From: Christensenella sp. UBA5399
GTDB taxonomy: Bacteria; Bacillota; Clostridia; Christensenellales; Christensenellaceae
DNA length: 6,513 nt
Assembly (NCBI GenBank): GCA_002407725.1
Contig: DHOD01000114.1
Coordinates: 41,413-47,925, forward strand
Direction: 5' to 3'
Below, one piece after another: positions 1 through 5,061 of the stretch; position 1 is the stretch's first letter; the number at the start of each line of letters is the position of its first letter. The notes beneath the pieces are model-generated. The model did no database searches, was not told where the DNA came from, and saw only the letters and a list, made by a program, of their open reading frames with translations. Both the position numbers and the translations under genes were made by a program.

Positions 1-1
1 G

Positions 2-103
2 CAGGTACAGTACCTGATGATCCTCTCCGGCATCATTGTGATGGCGCTCAGCATTGCAACCATGTTTAACAAGCACTTCCGGCATGGATTGATTACGGAA
101 TAA
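2..103 (+). CDS. C-terminal fragment of a membrane protein (5' end outside window)
   Basis: Frame 2 is open from the window edge and stops with TAA at 101-103, giving 33 residues. A hydrophobic stretch (about YLMILSGIIVMALSIATMF) is followed by a short basic tail, NKHFRHGLITE. One membrane helix followed by an F-x-K-x-F-x-x-G-L type tail resembles the end of MalG/UgpE-type sugar ABC transporter permeases, but those usually carry a proline in the last helix that is absent here, so the family assignment is a guess. A transporter next to glpK would make sense in context but is not shown by the sequence. That it is coding is supported by the open frame, the hydrophobic pattern and the terminator-like hairpin downstream. 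Confidence 0.6.
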   Translation, partial: QVQYLMILSGIIVMALSIATMFNKHFRHGLITE

Positions 104-155
104 CCACATTAAGCGCCAAAAATGTGTTATTAGAGTTGCGTTGACAGCCCCTCGC

Positions 156-185
156 TTGACACAAGGCGGCATCCGGTAGGATAAT
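156..185 (+). promoter_or_regulatory. Candidate sigma-A promoter for glpK
   Basis: TTGACA at 156-161 (perfect -35 consensus) is followed after 18 nt by GATAAT at 180-185 (5 of 6 matches to TATAAT). Transcription would start near 190-193, about 55 nt before the glpK ATG. A second TTGACA lies at 141-146 but has no matching -10. The predicted start falls inside the 5' arm of the hairpin at 187-213, so either the start is unusual or this box pair is coincidental. Confidence 0.5.
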
Positions 186-186
186 A

Positions 187-221
187 AAGGCAGGCATTGG
201 GAATGCCTGCCTTGTTTTTTT
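187..221 (+). terminator. Strong intrinsic terminator-like hairpin ahead of glpK
   Basis: A perfect 12-bp stem, AAGGCAGGCATT (187-198) with AATGCCTGCCTT (202-213), encloses a GGG loop and is followed by G and seven T residues (215-221). This is a textbook Rho-independent terminator in the + direction. It may end the transcript of the gene stopping at 103, or it may be a leader terminator controlling glpK, whose ATG is only 25 nt further on. In Bacillus subtilis GlpP antiterminates at comparable leader inverted repeats ahead of glp genes. Which role applies here cannot be settled from sequence alone. Confidence 0.85.
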
Positions 222-246
222 GATCATACTACCACGAGGTGCCGCA

Positions 247-1734
247 ATGAAAAAATATATTTTAGCGCTGGACCAGGGGACAACCAGTTCCCGTTGCATC
301 ATTTTTGACAAAGACCAAAACATTATCTGCGCCAAACAAAAGGAATTCACGCAGTTTTTTCCCAAACCCGGTTGGGTGGAGCACGATCCCATGGAGATTT
401 ATTCGTCACAGTACGGCGTGCTTAAAGAAGCGGTCGATTTCGCCGAGGTCTCGCTGGACGACATCGCGGCAATCGGCATCACCAACCAACGCGAAACGAC
501 GATCATATGGGATAAAAACACAGGCAAGCCGGTATACAACGCCATTGTATGGCAATGCAGGCGCACAGCGGCTATTTGTGAAGAACTGAAGAACATCCCC
601 GGGTTTTCCGACTATGTTAGGCAAACAACCGGGTTGCTGATCGACGCATATTTTTCGGCCACAAAGGTCAAATGGATACTGGACAACGTACCTGGGGCGC
701 GGGAGCGCGCACAGGATGGCGAACTGCTGTTTGGCACGGTGGATACGTGGCTGCTGTGGAACCTGACGGGCGGCGCGGTGCACGTCACCGACCACACAAA
801 CGCCTCGCGCACCATGATGTATGACATCGCACAGTTGCAATGGGACCCCAAGATACTGGAAACACTCGACATACCGGCGGCAATGCTGCCGGAGGTCAAA
901 TGCTCGTCCGAGGTATACGGGTACGCCCAGATTTACGGAACGGAAATCCCCGTGGCGGGCATTGCAGGCGACCAGCAGGCCGCGCTGTTTGGGCAGGCGT
1001 GCTTCAACGCCGGGCAGGCGAAAAACACATATGGAACGGGCTGCTTTTTACTGATGAACACCGGAGAAAAGCTTTGTACCAGCAAAAACGGGCTGTTGAC
1101 CACCATTGCTGCATCCGGCGAAGGCAAGGTCCACTATGCGCTGGAGGGCAGCGTGTTTATGGGCGGGGCTGTCATACAGTGGCTACGGGACGAGCTGCGC
1201 CTGATCGGCAGCAGCGAGGACAGCGAATATTTCGCGGAAAAGGTGTCGGACAACGGCGGGGTATATCTTGTCCCCGCTTTCACGGGCCTTGGCGCGCCCT
1301 ATTGGGATATGTACGCCCGCGGCACCATTGTGGGGCTGACGCGCGGGTCGTCCTCATCCCACATCATACGCGCGGCGCTGGAGTCGATCGCATACCAGTC
1401 CATGGATGTCCTGACAGCCATGCAGGCGGATACCAGCATCAAGATCGGCAGGTTGAAGGTGGATGGCGGCGCTTCGGCAAACGGATTCCTTATGCAGTTT
1501 CAAGCGGACGTCACCGGTACGCCGGTTGTACGGCCACGGGTGCGGGAGACAACGGCGCTGGGGGCGGCTTACCTTGCGGGGCTGGCAACCGGCATGTGGA
1601 AGGACGAAGCGGAAATATCCGGCCAATGGACACAGGACAAACGGTTTGAGCCCGCCATGCCGGATGAACGCCGAAAGGGCCTTGTAAGGGGATGGCACCG
1701 GGCGGTGGGACGCTCCAGGGGATGGCAGGAGTAA
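247..1734 (+). CDS. glpK: Glycerol kinase (FGGY family)
   Basis: Phosphorylates glycerol to sn-glycerol 3-phosphate with ATP in the cytoplasm, the entry step of glycerol catabolism. The 495-residue product has the family's normal length. The N-terminal phosphate-binding motif [10 protein letters not shown] is at 7-16. Glycerol-binding residues appear as NQRETT (R82, E83), W102 and Y135, and the catalytic base is D242 in [11 protein letters not shown]. The C-terminal ATP-binding FGGY signature VDGGASAN is at 405-412, followed by [16 protein letters not shown]. The ATG at 247 is chosen because GAGGT (236-240) lies 6 nt upstream and the protein then begins [13 protein letters not shown] as in relatives; an in-frame TTG at 220 lies in the terminator T-tract. 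The loop 225-238 is short and lacks the HPr-phosphorylated histidine of enterococcal GlpK and the FBP-binding loop of the E. coli enzyme. An acetyltransferase gene follows after 8 nt. Confidence 0.97.
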   Translation: MKKYILALDQGTTSSRCIIFDKDQNIICAKQKEFTQFFPKPGWVEHDPMEIYSSQYGVLKEAVDFAEVSLDDIAAIGITNQRETTIIWDKNTGKPVYNAIVWQCRRTAAICEELKNIPGFSDYVRQTTGLLIDAYFSATKVKWILDNVPGARERAQDGELLFGTVDTWLLWNLTGGAVHVTDHTNASRTMMYDIAQLQWDPKILETLDIPAAMLPEVKCSSEVYGYAQIYGTEIPVAGIAGDQQAALFGQACFNAGQAKNTYGTGCFLLMNTGEKLCTSKNGLLTTIAASGEGKVHYALEGSVFMGGAVIQWLRDELRLIGSSEDSEYFAEKVSDNGGVYLVPAFTGLGAPYWDMYARGTIVGLTRGSSSSHIIRAALESIAYQSMDVLTAMQADTSIKIGRLKVDGGASANGFLMQFQADVTGTPVVRPRVRETTALGAAYLAGLATGMWKDEAEISGQWTQDKRFEPAMPDERRKGLVRGWHRAVGRSRGWQE

Positions 1735-1742
1735 CGGGGCAG

Positions 1743-2246
1743 ATGCTGACGATCAAATTCGCAAAAAAAGACGATATAGCGGAAGTGAGTCAATTGATTG
1801 CATCCAGCTGGCGCAGCGCGTACCGCGGCATACTGGACGACAGTTTTTTGGATGCGCTGCCGGATGACGGGTGGGTGCAGTTCCTGACAACAGGTATGGA
1901 AGGCGGCGCGTTCGTCTGCCTGATTGCGGAAGAGGGCGGTGTGTTGCTCGGCTTGGCCATACTGCGCAGCGGCGAGATCAGTAAAATGCCGGAGCACGGC
2001 GAGCTTTCCAGCCTGTACGTGCGCCCCGGGTCCATGCAACAGGGCGTCGGCGGCGCGCTGCTTGGCGAAGTCCTGGGATATATGCGTTCACAGGATCTCG
2101 TATATTGTGTGCTGGATGTACTGGTGGGCAACGAAAACGCAATCGGGTTTTATCGCAACCGCGGGTTTGTGCTGATGGACGTGGCTGCAAACACCACCTT
2201 GGGCGGCAAAGAATACAAATGCCATATTATGCGGAAGACGCTTTGA
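1743..2246 (+). CDS. GNAT family N-acetyltransferase
   Basis: Predicted cytoplasmic enzyme of 167 residues that transfers an acetyl group from acetyl-CoA to an unidentified amine. The N-terminal part (FAKKDDIAEVSQLIASSW, then YRGIL) is typical of RimI-like GNATs. Motif A is ELSSLYVRP (87-95) followed by MQQGVGGALL (98-107), the pyrophosphate-binding loop; its first position is M rather than the usual Q or R. Motif B is NENAIGFYRNRGF (130-142). The start at 1743 is preferred because AGGAG at 1727-1731 sits 11 nt upstream, overlapping the end of glpK, and the protein then begins at the conserved fold; ATG at 1692 or 1722 would add a tail buried in glpK. The 8-nt gap to glpK suggests co-transcription and translational coupling. 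The substrate is unknown and need not relate to glycerol. Confidence 0.9.
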   Translation: MLTIKFAKKDDIAEVSQLIASSWRSAYRGILDDSFLDALPDDGWVQFLTTGMEGGAFVCLIAEEGGVLLGLAILRSGEISKMPEHGELSSLYVRPGSMQQGVGGALLGEVLGYMRSQDLVYCVLDVLVGNENAIGFYRNRGFVLMDVAANTTLGGKEYKCHIMRKTL

Positions 2247-2274
2247 CATCCAATGCAAACTACAAAACAAATGT

Positions 2275-2682
2275 TCACATTTTTTTGTCGTAATGGCCCA
2301 GAAACGCAAAATAGCTGATGGCATGCAAGAACATTAATCCAATCATGATAAAGCAAGGAACCATGTAGTCTAAAAAGACAAACGCAATCACAACTGCAAC
2401 CATTCCAAAAAGCGATACATAAAAAGTGTTCTGCGCGGCCCGCCCGCGTATTTGTATGTGGCGTTCATCCTTTTCGTTGATTTCCTGTTCCTTGACAAGC
2501 TGGGGATCTCTTTTATTCCGGGCAAGGTTTACGACAGCAACGGCTATGATCGCGCTGCCAAAACCGGTGGCAAACCCCAAAAACCGGCTTTCACCCAACA
2601 ACGCCTCCACAATAAACCCGGATACCAGCAATGCTACACCCAACACGACGACCGCAATAAAAAACTTCTTCTGATGCTTCAT
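2275..2682 (-). CDS. DUF2178-like four-helix membrane protein
   Basis: A 135-residue integral membrane protein with four predicted transmembrane segments at about 7-29, 34-54, 87-107 and 108-128. The second and third are separated by a charged loop containing EINEKDERHIQIRGRAAQNTF (67-87), whose DER plus basic/alanine pattern is characteristic of DUF2178-like proteins. No enzymatic residues are evident and its function is unknown. It is the second gene of an operon: the upstream XRE regulator stops 4 nt before its ATG, and its ribosome binding site AGGAGGA (2691-2697) lies 8 nt upstream, inside the last codons of the regulator. Pairs of a small XRE regulator and a membrane protein of this kind are frequent in Firmicutes; a role in membrane stress or signalling is only inference. 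It converges on the GNAT gene with 28 nt between stops. Confidence 0.85.
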   Translation of the reverse strand: MKHQKKFFIAVVVLGVALLVSGFIVEALLGESRFLGFATGFGSAIIAVAVVNLARNKRDPQLVKEQEINEKDERHIQIRGRAAQNTFYVSLFGMVAVVIAFVFLDYMVPCFIMIGLMFLHAISYFAFLGHYDKKM

Positions 2683-2686
2683 AGGA

Positions 2687-2884
2687 CTATTCCTCCTCGT
2701 AGATGAAAATATCTTCGATTACCATGTCAAATAAACGCGAGATTTTGAAAGCCAAAAGAATGGAAGGATTATAGCGCCCGTTTTCGAGAGAATTAATTGT
2801 TTGCCGGGAAACTTCCAGGTGACTTGCCAGCTCTTCCTGTGTCATGCCCCTGGCTTTCCTGATTTCTTCCAGTCTGTTTAACAT
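2687..2884 (-). CDS. Small XRE-family helix-turn-helix transcriptional regulator
   Basis: A 65-residue, DNA-binding-domain-only protein of the Cro/CI (XRE) fold. The helix-turn-helix covers about 15-37, TQEELASHLEVSRQTINSLE plus NGR, with the recognition helix around SRQTINSLE. The following helices (YNPSILLAFKISRLFDMVIEDIF) are typical of the YozG-like group. There is no sensor domain, so regulation must come through dimerisation or a partner, possibly the membrane protein encoded next. AGGAGG at 2890-2895 lies 5 nt before the ATG. The upstream region contains two inverted repeats that are likely operators for this protein. The gene ends in three glutamate codons (GAG GAG GAA), which double as the ribosome binding site of the next gene. 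The sequence is more AT-rich than glpK, which may reflect separate ancestry. Confidence 0.92.
   Translation of the reverse strand: MLNRLEEIRKARGMTQEELASHLEVSRQTINSLENGRYNPSILLAFKISRLFDMVIEDIFIYEEE
2691..2697 (-). promoter_or_regulatory. Ribosome binding site of the DUF2178-like gene, embedded in the regulator's stop region
   Basis: AGGAGGA on the minus strand, 8 nt before the ATG at 2682. It is formed by the terminal Glu codons of the XRE gene and therefore ties translation of the membrane protein to that of the regulator. Confidence 0.85.
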
Positions 2885-2894
2885 ACAAGCCTCC

Positions 2895-2916
2895 TATGTA
2901 AAGTTTGCTTTACATA
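2895..2916. promoter_or_regulatory. Operator-like inverted repeat 1 of the XRE operon
   Basis: A perfect 9-bp inverted repeat, TATGTAAAG-TTTG-CTTTACATA, lies between the predicted transcription start (about 2913) and the ribosome binding site of the regulator gene. The length, 4-bp spacer and symmetry suit a dimeric XRE repressor. A second, nearly identical copy lies 46 bp away, centre to centre. Confidence 0.75.
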
Positions 2917-2919
2917 TAG

Positions 2920-2948
2920 AGGTTACTACACATTTCATATTATGTCAA
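2920..2948 (-). promoter_or_regulatory. Candidate promoter of the XRE/DUF2178 operon
   Basis: On the minus strand TTGACA (2948-2943) is a perfect -35 box. With a 17-nt spacer the -10 position reads TAACCT (2925-2920), only 3 of 6 matches. The strong -35 sits inside operator 2, so repressor binding would block it directly. The weak -10 keeps confidence moderate. Confidence 0.5.
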
Positions 2949-2961
2949 GTAAGCTTTACAT
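2942..2961. promoter_or_regulatory. Operator-like inverted repeat 2 of the XRE operon
   Basis: ATGTCAAG-TAAG-CTTTACAT has 8-bp arms with one mismatch and the same half-site and 4-bp spacer as repeat 1. It overlaps the -35 element at 2943-2948; the single deviation from the palindrome (C for A) is what creates the TTGACA box on the minus strand. Confidence 0.7.
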
Positions 2962-2996
2962 TTTTTTATGAGGCAGCGTCAAAAAATGTGTGGATA

Positions 2997-3028
2997 TAAA
3001 AAACCCTTGGATATTTCTATCCAAGGGT
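2997..3028 (-). terminator. Intrinsic terminator on the minus strand
   Basis: An 11-bp perfect stem pairs 3003-3013 with 3018-3028 (ACCCTTGGATA with TATCCAAGGGT) around a TTTC loop. Read on the minus strand it is followed by a run of T (the A residues at 2998-3003). It lies just upstream of the XRE promoter and would insulate that operon from leftward transcription. No recognised gene feeds it, so the transcript it ends is unknown. Confidence 0.75.
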
Positions 3029-3185
3029 CAGACTGGCAAAAAAGTGATATCTGACAAAACCATATGCAAGATTGAAAAACCTTTATAACTAGAGGGTATT
3101 CCTTTTGGGTCAAGGAGCCCAGCCCAGGCTGCCCTCTCTTGCCCCTAACGGTGCAATTCACCTTGTACGGCGTATTATAATAGTT

Positions 3186-3220
3186 TCGGCTTCGCCGACT
3201 TAAGGGGCAAGCCCCTTAAG
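3186..3220. repeat. Two abutting hairpins (5-bp and 10-bp stems)
   Basis: TCGGC-TTC-GCCGA (3186-3198) is directly followed by CTTAAGGGGC-AA-GCCCCTTAAG (3199-3220), a perfect 10-bp inverted repeat. There is no T-run on either side, so neither is an obvious intrinsic terminator. Back-to-back stems of this sort are typical of small palindromic intergenic repeats or structured RNAs. Confidence 0.75.
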
Positions 3221-3418
3221 AAACCCCTGATACCAACCTCGCTTAAGAGGAATACCATAACAAAGGAGTTCCAAAAACCATAGGTTCTTGGCCGCCGGAC
3301 ACATTGAGCCTGTGGCGAGGGCGACTGAAGGGAAGCCCGAACCCAAAGTGAAAGCGGGCGGCGCGTAGCGACGTCATTCCTTATTGTTGCAGTGATACAT
3401 TGGACGCACTTCGCTATG

Positions 3419-3439
3419 GCTGTGTATTTTACACACAGC
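3419..3439. repeat. Inverted repeat, 7-bp stem
   Basis: GCTGTGT (3419-3425) pairs with ACACAGC (3433-3439) around a 7-nt loop. The outer ATG/CAT flanks can extend the pairing past a one-base bulge. Confidence 0.5.
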
Positions 3440-3582
3440 TCATACTCAGTGGATGCTTCATTCCCTTTATCTGCCACCGGCAGCGGTCATTACGCATCCC
3501 CCATAGAATAACCCGTGAGTTTTGAAATAGAAATTATCAATATTGCATTCATAGTCACCCAATCTAGGTTTTTCGATAACCT

Positions 3583-3609
3583 GATTAAAAACACTATGTG
3601 TTTTTAATC
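3583..3609. repeat. Perfect 12-bp inverted repeat
   Basis: GATTAAAAACAC (3583-3594), loop TAT, GTGTTTTTAATC (3598-3609). This is the first member of the hairpin cluster. Neither side has a clear T-run beyond the stem, so a terminator is unlikely. Confidence 0.8.
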
Positions 3610-3612
3610 CCC

Positions 3613-3662
3613 GGCCACCGAAAAGTGGCCAGGGCGCATAATGCATTTTTAGCACTATGCGC
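3613..3662. repeat. Two consecutive inverted repeats
   Basis: GGCCAC (3613-3618) pairs with GTGGCC (3625-3630) around CGAAAA. It is followed by GCGCATA (3634-3640) pairing with TATGCGC (3656-3662) around a 15-nt loop in which TGC and GCA can also pair. Confidence 0.65.
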
Positions 3663-3685
3663 GGCCAAGCCGTTCAATATCTACT

Positions 3686-3715
3686 CACTATAAAACGGCA
3701 CGCCGTTTTATAGTG
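3686..3715. repeat. Perfect 14-bp inverted repeat with 2-nt spacer
   Basis: CACTATAAAACGGC (3686-3699), AC, GCCGTTTTATAGTG (3702-3715). This is the longest perfect palindrome in the window. The motif CACTAT at its 5' end also occurs at 3592-3597 and 3653-3658, in neighbouring hairpins. Confidence 0.85.
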
Positions 3716-3727
3716 CCTTACGCGCTG

Positions 3728-3758
3728 GATAGAAAAATCCTTTTGGAATTTTTCTATC
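3728..3758. repeat. Inverted repeat, 11-bp AT-rich stem extended by CC/GG
   Basis: GATAGAAAAAT (3728-3738) pairs with ATTTTTCTATC (3748-3758); CC and GG inside can pair after a one-base bulge, leaving a TTTT loop. Further out, CTACTCAC (3681-3688) can pair with GTGGGTAG (3760-3767) using one G-U wobble, as an alternative to the 3686-3715 stem. Confidence 0.75.
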
Positions 3759-3878
3759 AGTGGGTAGTATTATAACATACCCAAAACCCGTTTGCATCGG
3801 GCCGTTATTGGTGTTAAGATAGCAAGTGGTTGCAGTTGTTTCACAAAAATTACACAACACTGGTTTGATATCGCGGAC

Positions 3879-4619
3879 ATGAAAAGCAAGCTGGGCAATA
3901 AAAGCAATTTGATCATATTGGAGTTTATCATCAGGCTGGCGGTCTTCTCGTTTGTCGTCGCCTGCTATTTCCTGTACGGCAACATTGCCGCCATTGTCGT
4001 CGATACGCCTTTTTTCGGCCGTTTTACCATCGTGCATCTTGTATGGTTGCTCATGATGGCCGGGATGGTGCTGCATCTTTTTCCCAACAACACAGGCTGG
4101 GCCGCCAACAACAAGCAGTTTAGCGAAGTTCCGCACGAGCAGCAATACAACCAGGCGCTTCTGCACCAGGAAGTCCGTAAAATGAACGACGGCGCGCGCA
4201 AGGTGCTGGCTTTGTGGATTTCCATCATTGTCGTCGTCATGGCGTTGTATTTTTATGGGATTATCAGCGGCAGCGGCATTATACTGATCGTGATGGTGTT
4301 TTATATATGCGACGCCGTGTGTATGTTTGTCTGGTGCCCCCTGCAGCATTTCTTTATGAAGACCCGCTGCTGTGTCAACTGCCGCATCTACGGCTGGGGC
4401 TACTTCCTTGTGTATGCGCCCCTGTTCATGATCGTGGACATTTTCACATGGAGCCTGGCACTGGTCGCCCTCGCGCTCCTCATTCGTTGGGAAATCACCT
4501 ACGCCCGCCATACCGAGCGTTTTTGGGCAGGCAGCAATCCCGCGCTTCGCTGTGGCAACTGCGCAGAGCAAAGCTGCCGTTTCAAGCGGCACCTCGCCTC
4601 GCTCCGGCAGAACCGATAG
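3879..4619 (+). CDS. Cysteine-containing polytopic membrane protein of unknown function
   Basis: A 246-residue protein with about five hydrophobic segments (16-33, 50-68, 112-130, 134-153 and 176-205). After the fourth comes a segment with C148, C153 and RCCVNCRIYGWG (C164, C165, C168), and the C-terminal tail has RCGNCAEQSC (C225, C228, C233) next to RHTERFWAGSNPALRC. The CxxC-type clusters could bind a metal or form disulfides, but no catalytic family is recognisable to me. I have the impression of similar clostridial hypothetical proteins, which I cannot confirm. The start is uncertain: ATG 3879 precedes the first charged and hydrophobic segment but has only a weak GCGGA upstream; the frame is open back to ATG 3792, whose extra 29 residues look non-conserved. 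It stands alone and converges on the VOC gene with 6 nt between stops. Confidence 0.8.
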   Translation: MKSKLGNKSNLIILEFIIRLAVFSFVVACYFLYGNIAAIVVDTPFFGRFTIVHLVWLLMMAGMVLHLFPNNTGWAANNKQFSEVPHEQQYNQALLHQEVRKMNDGARKVLALWISIIVVVMALYFYGIISGSGIILIVMVFYICDAVCMFVWCPLQHFFMKTRCCVNCRIYGWGYFLVYAPLFMIVDIFTWSLALVALALLIRWEITYARHTERFWAGSNPALRCGNCAEQSCRFKRHLASLRQNR

Positions 4620-4625
4620 ATACAT

Positions 4626-5030
4626 TCATTCCGGCTCCTCCCCTTCCGTATCGATACAAAAAGGATGCCCCGCCGGGTCGATCATGGTCCGTGAGGTGGT
4701 AAAGTACTGTTCTTTCGCCTCCTTGGCCCCGCACGCAATCGCAAACTGCACGCCTTCCTCCAGGTCGTCCACCCATAGGTCCATGTGCATCATCTGCTGT
4801 TGTTCTCCTTCCTGCCAGGGCCATACCGGCGGCTCGTACCCTTCCACCTCCTGAAACGCAATCACCGCCCCTTCGGGCGATGTAACAGCCGCCCATCCGT
4901 TTGCACGGGGATGTGTCCATTCCCAGCCCAACAGCTTGCTGTAGAATGCCGCCATCACCCCCGCATTGCTGCAATCGATGATAATATTGATTGTATTGAT
5001 CGCCGGTCTTTTTTGTTTTTCTTTTTTCAT
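4626..5030 (-). CDS. VOC (glyoxalase/bleomycin resistance-like) family protein
   Basis: A 134-residue cytoplasmic protein with the paired beta-alpha-beta-beta-beta modules of the vicinal oxygen chelate fold. Module 1 begins INIIIDCSNAGVMAAFYSKL (14-33) and continues LGWEW, WAAVTSPEGAVIAFQ. Module 2 begins HMDLWVDDLEEGVQFAIACG (82-101) and ends RTMIDPAGHPFCID (114-127), the ending typical of Glyoxalase_6-type members. H82 and H122 are plausible ligands, but the substrate cannot be predicted; the family includes enzymes, antibiotic-binding proteins and non-catalytic members. ATG 5028-5030 is preferred over an earlier in-frame start at 5063 because a G-rich site (5038-5042) lies 7 nt upstream and the longer form would run into the terminator of the neighbouring gene. 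It is transcribed behind that terminator, with only about 31 nt for its own promoter. Confidence 0.88.
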   Translation of the reverse strand: MKKEKQKRPAINTINIIIDCSNAGVMAAFYSKLLGWEWTHPRANGWAAVTSPEGAVIAFQEVEGYEPPVWPWQEGEQQQMMHMDLWVDDLEEGVQFAIACGAKEAKEQYFTTSRTMIDPAGHPFCIDTEGEEPE

Positions 5031-5061
5031 CGTTTTACCCCCTATATGCAACCGTTCCCAC

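Larger units (their letters stand above)
3056..3582. other. Long stretch without a convincing gene; possible dispersed repeat or non-coding RNA locus
   Basis: Several short minus-strand reading frames exist (2979-3161, 3175-3477 and 3467-3655), but they start at poor sites, lack a ribosome binding site, and their products have no domain or conserved pattern that I recognise. The stretch contains the double hairpin at 3186-3220, a 7-bp stem at 3419-3439 and several short GC-rich inverted repeats around 3330-3360. With the minus-strand terminator at 2997-3028 it could be a leftward non-coding transcript. It resembles the repetitive intergenic elements of clostridial genomes, but that is an impression I cannot verify here. 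Confidence 0.4.

Noticed and set aside
105..125. Catabolite repression (cre) site around TTAAGCGCCAAAA
   Set aside because: The match to the cre consensus is partial, missing the conserved TG at the 5' side, and it is too far from consensus to report.
220..246. TTG at 220 as the glpK start, adding nine residues
   Set aside because: It lies in the T-tract of the terminator hairpin and has no ribosome binding site. ATG 247 has GAGGT 6 nt upstream and gives the family's usual N-terminus.
840..1649. 269-residue + strand frame inside glpK
   Set aside because: It overlaps a clear glycerol kinase in another frame and its product is rich in R, G and H without motifs, as expected for a frame shadow in GC-rich DNA.
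1692..1742. ATG 1692 or 1722 as the acetyltransferase start
   Set aside because: Both lie inside glpK and add residues that do not fit the GNAT N-terminus. AGGAG at 1727-1731 fits ATG 1743.
2269..2287. AAATGT-TC-ACATTT followed by T residues as a terminator for the glpK/GNAT transcript
   Set aside because: The stem is only six A/T-rich pairs with a 2-nt loop (five pairs with a 4-nt loop), too weak to call. It also overlaps the end of the DUF2178-like gene.
2979..3655. Three short minus-strand reading frames (2979-3161, 3175-3477, 3467-3655) as genes
   Set aside because: They lack ribosome binding sites, recognisable domains and a sensible arrangement; the first includes the terminator and the second the double hairpin. 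They are more likely by-products of a non-coding element.
3583..3767. CRISPR array
   Set aside because: The inverted repeats differ in sequence and length and there are no regularly spaced direct repeats.
3708..4625. 305-residue minus-strand frame opposite the membrane protein gene
   Set aside because: It is the antisense of a convincing multi-helix coding region, begins in the hairpin cluster, and its product is a low-complexity His/Asp-rich sequence without a fold.
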